A stretch of DNA of 64,000 nucleotides, taken from contig CAWVKS010000003.1 of the NCBI GenBank assembly GCA_963930055.1, forward strand, positions 124,001 through 188,000, written 5' to 3'. A program made the translations under genes and the position numbers. The first letter of the stretch is position 1. Each line of letters starts with the position of its first letter. Of the stretch, positions 1-8,465 are shown piece after piece. Source of the stretch: Pullichristensenella sp963930055. GTDB lineage: Bacteria > Bacillota > Clostridia > Christensenellales > Aristaeellaceae. A model generated the notes under the pieces. It saw only the letters and a list, made by a program, of their open reading frames with translations, had not been told where the DNA came from and made no database searches.

Positions 1-198
1 CACAACGCCGCCCGCGAAGTCGCGCAGGCCTACCGCTACGATTACATCGTCATCCATCAGGACTGGGACGAAGTCCCCGACGCGCTCGACCGCGCCATCG
101 AACAGGTCTACGCCATCATCGAGGCCGCGCGCGCCAAGACCAAGCACAACATGCGCTTTCTAAACGCCCTTTCGGCGTCCCTGAAAGCGGGCGAATAG
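1..198 (+). CDS. gmk: Guanylate kinase, C-terminal part (5' end outside window)
   Basis: This frame is open from the first base and ends at TAG 196-198, giving 65 residues. It has the helical C-terminus of guanylate kinase (YDYIVIHQDWDEVPDALDR..., the usual 'YDYVVVND..A...L..II.AE' tail). Guanylate kinase phosphorylates GMP to GDP in the cytoplasm. The P-loop and GMP-binding region lie upstream of the window. The identification rests on this tail and on the position directly before rpoZ and coaBC, which is the standard Firmicutes order. The stop lies 13 nt before the rpoZ start, so the genes are probably co-transcribed. Confidence 0.85.
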   Translation, partial: HNAAREVAQAYRYDYIVIHQDWDEVPDALDRAIEQVYAIIEAARAKTKHNMRFLNALSASLKAGE

Positions 199-211
199 GA
201 GGAAAACCCAT

Positions 212-442
212 ATGATGATCGATCCCCCCATCGGAGAACTGCTGGAAAAAGTCGATTGCCGCTATACGCTGGCCGTGGAGGCGTCCAAGCGCGCCCGCGA
301 ACTCATCGGCGGCAGCCTGCCCCTGATCGAGACGCGCGAGACCAAGCCGCTGACCATCGCCATCGAGGAGATCAACCGCGGCCTCATCACCTATACCCGC
401 GACCCGCAGACCGAGATCGAGGATTCCGGGGAAAACGAATAA
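212..442 (+). CDS. rpoZ: RNA polymerase omega subunit
   Basis: This 76-residue protein is the usual length for clostridial omega. It begins MMIDPPIGELLEKV and has the conserved DCRYTLAVEASKRARELI core, followed by KPLTIAIEEINRG. Omega binds the beta-prime C-terminus and helps assemble RNA polymerase. An AGGAGG site at about 198-203 precedes the tandem ATGs at 212 and 215; either could be used. It lies between gmk and coaBC in the expected operon order. Confidence 0.93.
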   Translation: MMIDPPIGELLEKVDCRYTLAVEASKRARELIGGSLPLIETRETKPLTIAIEEINRGLITYTRDPQTEIEDSGENE

Positions 443-461
443 ACGCGCAAAGGAGACAGCC

Positions 462-1646
462 ATGCTGAGCGGCAAGAGGATCGTGCTGGGCGTGACGGGC
501 GGCATCGCCGCCTATCGCGCCGCGGAGCTCGTCAGCCTGTTGAAGAAGGAAGGCGCCGAGGTGCGCGCGGTAATGACGGGGCACGCCTGTCATTTCATCG
601 CGCCTTTGACGCTGGAAACGCTCAGCGGCAACGCCGTCCATACCGATCTCTTCGCCGCGCGCGACAAGATCGCCCACATAGCCCTGGCGAAGTGGGCCGA
701 CCTGTTCGTGGTCGCGCCCGCCACGGCCAACGCCCTGGCCAAATTCGCCTCCGGCATCGCCGACGACCTGCTCTCCACCACGTATCTGGCCATGCGCTGC
801 CCGGTGCTGCTCGCCCCGGCGATGAACGCCGCCATGTGGAAGCACCCCGCCACGCAGAAAAACGTCGAATGCCTGCGCGCGTGGGGCGCGCGCTTCTGCG
901 GCCCCGCCCGCGGCCACCTCGCCTGCGGCGACGAGGACGTGGGGCGCATGGAGGAGCCGCAGGCCATCCTGCGCGCCATCGAAGAAGCCCTTTGCAAAAA
1001 ACAGGACTTCGCCGGCCGCCGCGTGCTCGTCACCGCCGGCCCCACCCGGGAGATGCTCGACCCGGTGCGTTTTCTGACCAACCGTTCCACTGGCAGGATG
1101 GGCTATGCCATCGCCGAGGCCGCGCGCGACCGCGGCGCGACCGTAACGCTCGTCTCCGGCCCCGTCTCCCTGCCCGCGCCCGCGGGGGTCGCCCTCGTGC
1201 CCATCGTCAGCGCCGCCGAGCTGTGCCAGGCGGTGCTTTCCCGTGCGGGGGAGAGCGACGTGGTCATCCAGGCCGCCGCGCCGGCGGACTTCCGCCCCCG
1301 AGCCGTGGCCGCGGAAAAGATCAAAAAAACCGGCGAGGGCATGGCGCTGGAGCTGGAAAACACCACGGACGTCGCCGCCGAACTGGGCAGGCGCAAGCGC
1401 GCGGGGCAAATTCTGGTGGCCTTCGCCGCCGAGACGCAGAATGTCGCCGCAAACGCCCGCAAAAAGCTGGAAAAGAAGAACGCCGACCTCGTGGTGGCCA
1501 ACGACGTCACCCGCCCCGGCGCGGGCTTTGCCGGCGATACCAACGCCGTGACCATCTTCTCGCGCACGGACGCGCTGGAAGTGCCCCTGTGCGCCAAGCG
1601 GGAGGTCGCCGAGGCCATTCTCGACCGCGTGGCGGGGCTGTTCTGA
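462..1646 (+). CDS. coaBC: Bifunctional phosphopantothenoylcysteine decarboxylase / phosphopantothenate-cysteine ligase
   Basis: This 394-residue protein performs two steps of coenzyme A synthesis: joining cysteine to 4'-phosphopantothenate, then decarboxylating the product. The N-terminal half is the FMN-dependent CoaC domain: the GVTGGIAAYRA start, the PAMNAAMW motif, and the active-site cysteine in GHLACGDEDVGRMEE. The C-terminal half is CoaB: VLVTAGPTREMLDPVRF, then the NDVTRPGAGFAGDTN nucleotide-binding signature. The start is ATG 462, preceded by an AAAGGAG site. Its TGA overlaps the priA ATG by one base, which indicates translational coupling. Confidence 0.95.
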   Translation: MLSGKRIVLGVTGGIAAYRAAELVSLLKKEGAEVRAVMTGHACHFIAPLTLETLSGNAVHTDLFAARDKIAHIALAKWADLFVVAPATANALAKFASGIADDLLSTTYLAMRCPVLLAPAMNAAMWKHPATQKNVECLRAWGARFCGPARGHLACGDEDVGRMEEPQAILRAIEEALCKKQDFAGRRVLVTAGPTREMLDPVRFLTNRSTGRMGYAIAEAARDRGATVTLVSGPVSLPAPAGVALVPIVSAAELCQAVLSRAGESDVVIQAAAPADFRPRAVAAEKIKKTGEGMALELENTTDVAAELGRRKRAGQILVAFAAETQNVAANARKKLEKKNADLVVANDVTRPGAGFAGDTNAVTIFSRTDALEVPLCAKREVAEAILDRVAGLF

Positions 1647-3838
1647 TGTACGCGGACGTCATCATCGACCGCGTCTCCGACGCCCTCGACCACGTGTTCA
1701 CCTATGCCGTGCCCGAAGGCATGGACGCGCGCGAAGGCCAGCAGGTATGCGTGCCGCTGGGGAATACGCGCGCGGACGGCTTCATCGTGGGGCTTGCGGA
1801 CGCCTGCGCGCTGGAGCCGTCGCGCGTCAGGCCCATCCTTTCCCTGCGCGGGGCGGAGCCGGCCATCCTCCCGGAGCTGCTTTCGCTCGCCAGGTGGATG
1901 CAGGGGCGCTACAACTGCAACCTCGTGGAAGCCCTGCGCCTGATGCTGCCCGCCGGCATGCGCAAGGGCAGCGTGCGCGAAAAGACGCGCCGCATGGCCC
2001 GCCTCGCCGACCCGGACGCCTCTGTGCGCGGGGCGCGCCAGCGGGAAATTATGGAACGCCTGCGCGCGGGCGATGTGGAAACGCCGCTTCTGCCCGCCGG
2101 GCCGCTGCGCGCCCTCGTGCAAAAAGGCGTGGTGGAAATCTACGAACAGGGCGAGCGCCGCGCCCCCGCCATACTGCGCGGTGAGGCGCTGCCCGACCCG
2201 CCCCTCACACGCGCGCAGGGACGCGCCGTAACCGAACTGTGCGCCGCGCTGGAGCATGGCGGCGGCCGTTTTTTGTTGCACGGCGTCACCGGCTCGGGCA
2301 AGACGGAGGTCTACATCCGCCTGGTGCGCCAGGCGCTGGAGGCGGGCAAGGGCGCCATCGTCCTCGTCCCGGAGATCGCCCTCACGCCGCAGATGGTCTC
2401 CTGGTTCCACCGCCGCTTCGGCGCGGACGCAGCCGTGCTCCATTCCGGCCTTTCGCAGGGAGAGCACTTCGACGAATGGCGGCGCATCCGCCGGGGCGAG
2501 GCGCGCGTGGTCATCGGCGCGCGCTCGGCGGTGTTCGCGCCGCTTAAAAACGTCGGAGTGATCGTCGTCGATGAGGAACACGAGGGCAGCTACCAGTCCG
2601 ACCGCCGCCCCCGCTACGACGCCCGCGAGGTCGCCTGGCGGCGCGCGCAGGGCGCGGGCGCGGTGCTGCTCCTAGGCAGCGCCACGCCGTCCATCGCTTC
2701 GTATATGCGTTCGATGCCCGGCGTGCGCCCGGAAAACCGCCTTACGCTCATCGAGCTTCCCGAGCGCGTGGGCGGCCGCCCCCTGCCCGAGGTGGAGGTC
2801 GTGGACATGCGCCGCGAGTTCGAGCGCGGCAACCGCTCCATCTTCAGTGCCCGCCTCTCGGAGGAGCTGAAAAACTGCCTGGGGCGCGGGCGGCAGGCCA
2901 TGCTGCTCATCAACCGGCGGGGGCATTCGTCCTTCGTCTCCTGCCGCAAGTGCGGCTACGTGGTCAAGTGCGCTTCCTGCGACGTCTCCATGACCTACCA
3001 CCAGTCGGGAAACGTCTTGCGCTGCCACTACTGCGGGGCGGAGCGCGCCGTGCCGCAAAAGTGCCCGGAGTGCGGCAGCCCCTACATCAAATTCTTCGGC
3101 GTTGGCACCGAGCAGGTGGTCGAGGAAGTAAAGCGCCAGTTCCCGGAGGCGGCGGTGTTGCGCATGGACTACGACACCACGCGCAAAAAGGACGCCCACG
3201 CCAGGATCCTTGAGGCCTTCCGCCAGGGCGAGGCGGACATACTCGTGGGCACGCAGATGATCGCCAAGGGGCTGGATTTCCCCAACGTCACACTCGCCGG
3301 CGTGGTGGCGGCGGACATGACCCTCAACCTGCCCGACTACCGCAGCGCGGAGCGCACCTTCCAGCTCATCACGCAGATGGCGGGGCGCGCCGGCCGCGCG
3401 AACTATCCCGGCAAGGTCGTTTTGCAGACCTACGAGCCGGACCACTACGGCATCCGCCTGGCCGCCAGCCAGGATTATCGCGCGTTTTACCTGCGCGAGA
3501 GCGCCTTCCGCCGGGGCGCGCTCTACCCGCCCTTTACGGTCATCGCCCGCATCGTCTTTACGGCGAAGGAGGAGGCGGCCGCGAAAAAGGCGGCGGAAAC
3601 GGCGGAAACAGAACTCAACGGTTTTCTCGACCGGGGCGGCCACCGCCCCGACATCGTGCAGATGCGCGCCCTCGAGTGCCCCGTCAAGCGGCTCCGCGGC
3701 GAGTATCGGTACCAGGTGTTTTTAAAAATGTATTTCAAGGCCGATACGCGCGGGATCACCGCAAAGATGCAGGCGCTGGCGGATGCCGCGGAGGGCGCGC
3801 GCGCGGAGCTTGAGGTCGACCCGACGAGCCTTTTATAG
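1646..3838 (+). CDS. priA: Primosomal protein N', replication restart helicase PriA
   Basis: This 730-residue protein is a 3'-to-5' helicase that recognises stalled forks and reloads the replisome. It has the N-terminal PriA fork-binding domain (MYADVIIDRV...DHVFTYAVP), Walker A GVTGSGKT at about residues 213-220, a DEEH box near 309, GSATPS, and a zinc-binding insert of paired CxxC motifs from about residue 433. The C-terminal helicase motifs are GTQMIAKGLDFPNV and QMAGRAGR. I chose ATG 1646 because it overlaps the coaBC stop (ATGA) and gives the normal length. The frame is open further upstream, but only because GC-rich DNA has few stops. Confidence 0.96.
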   Translation: MYADVIIDRVSDALDHVFTYAVPEGMDAREGQQVCVPLGNTRADGFIVGLADACALEPSRVRPILSLRGAEPAILPELLSLARWMQGRYNCNLVEALRLMLPAGMRKGSVREKTRRMARLADPDASVRGARQREIMERLRAGDVETPLLPAGPLRALVQKGVVEIYEQGERRAPAILRGEALPDPPLTRAQGRAVTELCAALEHGGGRFLLHGVTGSGKTEVYIRLVRQALEAGKGAIVLVPEIALTPQMVSWFHRRFGADAAVLHSGLSQGEHFDEWRRIRRGEARVVIGARSAVFAPLKNVGVIVVDEEHEGSYQSDRRPRYDAREVAWRRAQGAGAVLLLGSATPSIASYMRSMPGVRPENRLTLIELPERVGGRPLPEVEVVDMRREFERGNRSIFSARLSEELKNCLGRGRQAMLLINRRGHSSFVSCRKCGYVVKCASCDVSMTYHQSGNVLRCHYCGAERAVPQKCPECGSPYIKFFGVGTEQVVEEVKRQFPEAAVLRMDYDTTRKKDAHARILEAFRQGEADILVGTQMIAKGLDFPNVTLAGVVAADMTLNLPDYRSAERTFQLITQMAGRAGRANYPGKVVLQTYEPDHYGIRLAASQDYRAFYLRESAFRRGALYPPFTVIARIVFTAKEEAAAKKAAETAETELNGFLDRGGHRPDIVQMRALECPVKRLRGEYRYQVFLKMYFKADTRGITAKMQALADAAEGARAELEVDPTSLL

Positions 3839-3848
3839 GGGGAAGAGT

Positions 3849-4319
3849 ATGGCGACGCGCAAAATACTGGAATTTGGCAGGGACGATATGCTGCGCAAAC
3901 ATTCGCGCGTGGTGGAAAAATTCGACAAGCGCCTCTGGACGCTTCTGGACGACATGGCCGACACCATGTACGAGGCCGACGGCGCGGGGCTGGCGGCGGT
4001 GCAGGTGGGCGTGCTCAAGCGCTGCGTGGTCATCGACGTGGGCGAAGGGCTGATCGAGCTGGTCAACCCGGAGATCGTCTCCTCCGAGGGCGAGATGATC
4101 AACGCCGAGGGCTGCCTCTCCGTGCCCGGCCGCCGCGGCACGGTCAAGCGCCCGGAGCGCGTCACCGTGCGCGCGCAGGACCGCAAGGGCCGGCCCATCG
4201 AAGTCAGGGGCGAGGGCTTTCTCACCATGGCGCTCTGCCATGAGATCGACCACCTGGACGGCGTCATCTACGTCGATAAGATGATCGAGGACGTCACCGA
4301 CCGGGAGGGGGACGAGTGA
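3849..4319 (+). CDS. def: Peptide deformylase
   Basis: This 156-residue metalloenzyme removes the N-formyl group from new proteins. All three family motifs are present: GAGLAAVQVG (GxGLAAxQ), EGCLSVPG with the metal-binding cysteine, and CHEIDHLDG, the HExxH metal site. The start ATG 3849 follows an AGGGGGAAGAG Shine-Dalgarno site just after the priA stop; in-frame sequence further upstream lies inside priA and is not used. It directly precedes fmt, which adds the formyl group that this enzyme removes. Confidence 0.96.
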   Translation: MATRKILEFGRDDMLRKHSRVVEKFDKRLWTLLDDMADTMYEADGAGLAAVQVGVLKRCVVIDVGEGLIELVNPEIVSSEGEMINAEGCLSVPGRRGTVKRPERVTVRAQDRKGRPIEVRGEGFLTMALCHEIDHLDGVIYVDKMIEDVTDREGDE

Positions 4320-5254
4320 TGCGCGTCGTATTCATGGGCACGCCGGAATTCGCCGTGCCCTCCCTCACGGCGCTTTTGGACGCGGGCTACGGGGTCGTGG
4401 GCGTCTTTACGCAGCCCGACCGCCCCGTTGGGCGCGGCCACAAGCTGGCCGCCTGCCCGGTCAAGAAGCTGGCCGTGGAGCGCGGCGTGCCGGTGTACCA
4501 GTTCGAACGCCTGCGCAATGAAGAAGGGCTCGCCTGCCTGCGCGCGCTCGCGCCGGACATCGTCGTCACCGCCGCCTTTGGGCAGATCCTTTCCCAGGCG
4601 CTGCTGGACGTGCCGAAAATGGGCACCGTCAACGTCCACGCCTCGCTGTTGCCCGCCTATCGCGGCGCCGCGCCCATCAACTGGTGCATCCTAAACGGCG
4701 AGACCAGGACGGGCGTCACCACCATGCTTACCGACGCCGGCGTAGATACCGGCGATATGCTCCTGCGCTGCGAAACGGACATCGGCGAAGTGGAAACCGC
4801 CGCCGAGCTGTCCGTGCGCCTTTCCCACCTGGGCGCGGAGCTGCTTATCAGGACGCTCAAGGGCTATATCGCCGGCGAGATCGCGCCCACCCCGCAGGAC
4901 GAGCGCCTCGCCAGCCGCCAGCCGATGCTGAAAAAGGAGATGGGCGTCATCGACTGGACAAGGAGCGCCAGGGAAATTTCCTGTCAGGCGCGCGGCCTCG
5001 ACCCGTGGCCCAGCGCCTGCACGGGCTATTTGGGCGGCACGCTGAAAATTTACCGCGCCCGCCCCGCCGCGGGCGAGGGCGAGCCCGGGACCGTGCTGCG
5101 TTCCTCGGCCAAAGAGGGCCTTTTCGTGGCCTGCGGCGAGGGTGCGCTGGAAGTTCTGGAAATGCAGGCCCCCGGCGGCAAACGCATGAGCGCCCGCGCC
5201 TATCTGGCGGGCAAGAAGATCGAACCGGGAACAAGATTCGGCGAGGGGATATAA
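4319..5254 (+). CDS. fmt: Methionyl-tRNA formyltransferase
   Basis: This 311-residue protein transfers a formyl group from 10-formyl-tetrahydrofolate to initiator Met-tRNA. It begins MRVVFMGTPEFAVPSL and carries the HASLLPAYRGAAPI segment and the catalytic aspartate region (TMLTDAGVDTGDML). The C-terminal OB-like domain ends at TAA 5252-5254. Starts are possible at GTG 4316 or ATG 4319; I prefer the ATG, which overlaps the def stop. It is coupled with def upstream and abuts rsmB downstream with no gap. Confidence 0.95.
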   Translation: MRVVFMGTPEFAVPSLTALLDAGYGVVGVFTQPDRPVGRGHKLAACPVKKLAVERGVPVYQFERLRNEEGLACLRALAPDIVVTAAFGQILSQALLDVPKMGTVNVHASLLPAYRGAAPINWCILNGETRTGVTTMLTDAGVDTGDMLLRCETDIGEVETAAELSVRLSHLGAELLIRTLKGYIAGEIAPTPQDERLASRQPMLKKEMGVIDWTRSAREISCQARGLDPWPSACTGYLGGTLKIYRARPAAGEGEPGTVLRSSAKEGLFVACGEGALEVLEMQAPGGKRMSARAYLAGKKIEPGTRFGEGI

Positions 5255-6667
5255 ATGGACAAACGCGACGAAAGAAACACCGCGCGCCATGAAAGCGCGC
5301 GCCCGGCCTTCCGAGCCCGCCGCGGGCAGGCGCAGGGGAAGAGGGAAGCGCCCATCAGCGCCCGCGAGGTGGCGCGCCGCGCGCTTTCGGATGTGGCGCG
5401 CTCCGGCTCCTACGTCTCTGCGGCGCTGGACCGCCACCTGAACACCGGCCGCCTCTCCGCGGACGACAAGCGGCTGGCCGCCAGCCTCTTTTTCACCGCC
5501 GTGGAAAACCGCCTGCTGCTGGAAGCGCGCCTTGCCCAGTTCTGGACGGAGCGCCCCGAGCCGGTGGTGGAGGACATACTCCACATCGCCGCGGCGCAGC
5601 TGCTTTTGATGGACAGGATCCCCGACCACGCCGCCGTGGACGAGGCCGTGAAGCAGACGCGCGCCTCGGGCCGCGACGGGCTTTCCGCGCTGGTCAACGG
5701 CATATTGCGCAACCTCATCCGCGCCCGCGACGCCGGCGAGCTTCCCGAAATCGCCGACCCCGCCGTGCGCTGGTCGGTCGCGCCGGAGCTGGCAAAGCGC
5801 CTTTTTGACGCTTACGGCGAAGAAGAGGCCGAAAAGATCATGGCCGACCGCCCGCGCCCCAGCCAGACCATCCGCTTCAACGCCATGAAAACCGACGCGG
5901 CGGGCTTTGAAAGCTACCTCAAGGCGCACGACGTCATCTTCGAGCGCGGCGTCGTCCCCGGCGCCTACCGCTGCCCGGCGGCGGGCAACCTCGCCCGCCT
6001 GGACGGCTTCCGCAACGGCTATTTCTCCATCCAAGGCGAAAGCTCCATGCTCGCGGCGCTGGCCGTGGAGCCCAAACCGGGCATGAACGTGCTCGACGCC
6101 TGCGCCGCGCCCGGTGGCAAGAGCGCCCTCATCGCCGAAACGATGTCCGACGTCGGCCGCGTCTACGCCTGGGACGTGCACGAACACCGCGTGGAGCTCA
6201 TCCGCGCCGCCAAACAGCGCCTGAAGCTGGACAGCCTGCGCCCCGCCGTGCGCGACGCGCGCCAGCCCTATGCGGACTTTGACCTTTACATGGATGCCGT
6301 GCTCGTGGACGCGCCCTGCTCCGGCCTCGGCGTCATCGCCGACAAGCCGGACATCAAGTACCGCTTTACCGACGCGCAGCTGGAAACGCTCCTGCCCTTG
6401 CAGGCGGAGATCCTGGAAAACTGCGCCCGCTTCGTCAGGGTGGGCGGGCTGCTTGTCTACTCCACCTGCACCATCCTCCCCGAGGAGAACGAGCAGCAGG
6501 TGCGCGCCTTCCTTAAAAAGCACCCGGAGTTCGTCCCCGAGACGGACGCGGGCTACCTGCCTGAACCTCTGCGCTGCCGCTGCGAAAACGGCATGGCGCA
6601 ATTCCTCAGCCACCGCGACCACGTCGAGGGCTTCTTCATCGCCCGCATGCGCAGGAAGGGCGTGTAG
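5255..6667 (+). CDS. rsmB: 16S rRNA (cytosine-5)-methyltransferase RsmB
   Basis: This 470-residue SAM-dependent enzyme methylates a cytosine of 16S rRNA (C967 in E. coli). After a basic N-terminal extension of about 35 residues comes a NusB-like RNA-binding domain. The Rossmann-fold methyltransferase follows: the SAM motif VLDACAAPGGKSALIAE, VDAPCSGLGVIADKPD with the release cysteine, and VYSTCTILPEENE with the catalytic cysteine. The ATG directly follows the fmt stop codon, so the two are coupled. Confidence 0.95.
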   Translation: MDKRDERNTARHESARPAFRARRGQAQGKREAPISAREVARRALSDVARSGSYVSAALDRHLNTGRLSADDKRLAASLFFTAVENRLLLEARLAQFWTERPEPVVEDILHIAAAQLLLMDRIPDHAAVDEAVKQTRASGRDGLSALVNGILRNLIRARDAGELPEIADPAVRWSVAPELAKRLFDAYGEEEAEKIMADRPRPSQTIRFNAMKTDAAGFESYLKAHDVIFERGVVPGAYRCPAAGNLARLDGFRNGYFSIQGESSMLAALAVEPKPGMNVLDACAAPGGKSALIAETMSDVGRVYAWDVHEHRVELIRAAKQRLKLDSLRPAVRDARQPYADFDLYMDAVLVDAPCSGLGVIADKPDIKYRFTDAQLETLLPLQAEILENCARFVRVGGLLVYSTCTILPEENEQQVRAFLKKHPEFVPETDAGYLPEPLRCRCENGMAQFLSHRDHVEGFFIARMRRKGV

Positions 6668-6668
6668 C

Positions 6669-7712
6669 ATGGAGCGCACGCAGCTTCTTTCGCTGACGCA
6701 GGAAGAGCTCAAAGCCTTCCTGCACGGGCTCGACCCCGCGCCCTTCCGCGCCAGGCAGGTGGGCGAATGGCTCGCCCGCGGCGCGTCCATCGAGGAGATG
6801 ACCAACCTCCCCGCCGCCCTGCGCGCGCGCCTTGCCGAATGCGCCGTGGCCAACCCCGTGTCCATCCGCGAGAGTTTCCGCTCCAAGCTGGACGACACGC
6901 AAAAGCTGCTCTACGAATTGACGGATGGCAACCTCATCGAGGGCGTGGTCATGCGCTACCACTATGGGGACACACTCTGCCTTTCCACGCAGGTGGGCTG
7001 CCGCATGGGCTGCCGCTTCTGCGCCTCCACGCTCAACGGCCGCGTGCGCGACCTGACGGCGGGGGAAATGCTGGGGCAGGTGATGGCGGTGGACCGCATG
7101 CTCGCCCCGGAAGGCCGGCGCGTGCACAACATCGTGCTCATGGGCAGCGGCGAGCCGCTGGACAACTACGAAAACACGGTGAAGTTTCTGCGCCTGGTCA
7201 ATTCCCCGGAGCGCGCGAACATCTCCCTGCGCAACATATCGCTCTCCACCTGCGGGCTGGTCCCGCAGATGCGCGCCTTCGCCAAAGAAGGGCTGCCGGT
7301 GACGCTCTCCATCTCCCTGCACGCCCCGAACGACGATGTGCGCAAACAGCTTTTGCCCGTGGCCAACGCCTTCGCCATTGAGGACGTGCTTTCCGCCGCC
7401 CGCGAATATGTGGACAAGACCGGCCGCCGCGTCATCTTCGAATACGCGCTGGTCAAGGGCGTCAATAGCGAATTGCGCCACGCCGACGAACTGGCCTTGC
7501 GCCTGCGCGGCCTGCGTTGCCACGTCAACCTCATCCCCCTCAACGCCGTGCGCGAGCGCGATCTGCACCCGCCCACGCGCGCGGACGTGCAGGCGTTTTT
7601 GCATCGCCTGGAGGCGCGCCATATCTCCGCCACCGTGCGCCGGGAGATGGGCGCGGATATCGAAGGCGCGTGCGGCCAGCTGCGCCGCCGCGTGTTGGAA
7701 GAACGTCAGTAG
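6669..7712 (+). CDS. rlmN: Dual-specificity 23S rRNA / tRNA adenine-C2 methyltransferase RlmN
   Basis: This 347-residue radical SAM enzyme makes 2-methyladenosine in 23S rRNA and some tRNAs. The iron-sulfur motif CRMGCRFC (CxxxCxxC) lies near residue 111. Other markers are the MGSGEPLDNYENT segment and the C-terminal cysteine in GADIEGACGQLR that forms the methyl-transfer intermediate. I take ATG 6669, one base after the rsmB stop. In-frame sequence before it lies inside rsmB. Confidence 0.95.
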   Translation: MERTQLLSLTQEELKAFLHGLDPAPFRARQVGEWLARGASIEEMTNLPAALRARLAECAVANPVSIRESFRSKLDDTQKLLYELTDGNLIEGVVMRYHYGDTLCLSTQVGCRMGCRFCASTLNGRVRDLTAGEMLGQVMAVDRMLAPEGRRVHNIVLMGSGEPLDNYENTVKFLRLVNSPERANISLRNISLSTCGLVPQMRAFAKEGLPVTLSISLHAPNDDVRKQLLPVANAFAIEDVLSAAREYVDKTGRRVIFEYALVKGVNSELRHADELALRLRGLRCHVNLIPLNAVRERDLHPPTRADVQAFLHRLEARHISATVRREMGADIEGACGQLRRRVLEERQ

Positions 7713-7742
7713 CGATAACGCCGGAAAACAAAGGAGCACGCC

Positions 7743-8465
7743 ATGAAAGTATACGCCGCCACCGACATCGGCCGGGTACGCCCGATCAATGAGGACAGCT
7801 ATTACGCCCCCAAGCCGGGCGAGCATTTCTGCGCCGTGGCCGACGGCATGGGCGGCCACAACGCCGGCGAGGTCGCCAGCGCCATGGCCGTGCGCGTGCT
7901 CGAAGAGGAGATGCGCTCCCCCACCCAGCCCACGGAGGAAGCGCTGCGCCGCGCCGTGGAACGCGCCAACGCGGAGATCTGGCGCGCCTCGAAGGAGCGC
8001 GAGGGCTGCTTGGGCATGGGCACCACCATCACCGCCCTGTGCATGGAGGGCAACATCGCCCACATCGCCCAGGTGGGCGACAGCCGCGCCTACCTCATCC
8101 GCAACCGCGCCATTTTGCAGGTGACCACCGACCACACGCTGGTGGAGGAGATGGTCCTAAGCGGCCTCATCACCCCCAGCGAGGCCCTCAGCCACCCTAA
8201 GCGCAACTACATCACCCGTGCCCTGGGCACCGCCGAGACGGTCGATGTCGACCTTTTGCGCCTCGACACCCGCCCGGACGACGTGTTCCTGCTCTGTTCG
8301 GACGGCCTTTCCAATGCCCTGAGCGAGCGCGAGATGCTCGAGATCATGCTCAGCGGCATGCGCATGCGCGATAAGCTCTCCACGCTCATCGAGCGCGCCC
8401 TGCACCACGGCGGGCACGACAACATCACCGCCCTCCTGGTCGCTTGCGGGAAGGAGGAAAAATGA
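7743..8465 (+). CDS. prpC: PP2C-family protein serine/threonine phosphatase
   Basis: This 240-residue metal-dependent phosphatase has the PP2C signatures: DIGRVRPINEDS, FCAVADGMGGHNAGEVAS (metal-binding Asp and Gly), GTTITALC, VGDSRAYLI, LCSDGLSNAL, and a final GGHDNITALLV with the Asp-Asn pair. It reverses phosphorylation by the PASTA kinase encoded next, whose ATG overlaps this TGA by 4 nt. The pair controls growth, cell-wall and spore-germination signalling in Firmicutes. An AAAGGAG site precedes the ATG. Confidence 0.94.
   Translation: MKVYAATDIGRVRPINEDSYYAPKPGEHFCAVADGMGGHNAGEVASAMAVRVLEEEMRSPTQPTEEALRRAVERANAEIWRASKEREGCLGMGTTITALCMEGNIAHIAQVGDSRAYLIRNRAILQVTTDHTLVEEMVLSGLITPSEALSHPKRNYITRALGTAETVDVDLLRLDTRPDDVFLLCSDGLSNALSEREMLEIMLSGMRMRDKLSTLIERALHHGGHDNITALLVACGKEEK

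Noticed and set aside
692..1645. In-frame extension of priA far into coaBC
   Set aside because: The translated sequence is Arg/Pro/Gly-rich without pattern; the PriA N-terminus MYADVIIDRV begins at 1646, overlapping the coaBC stop.
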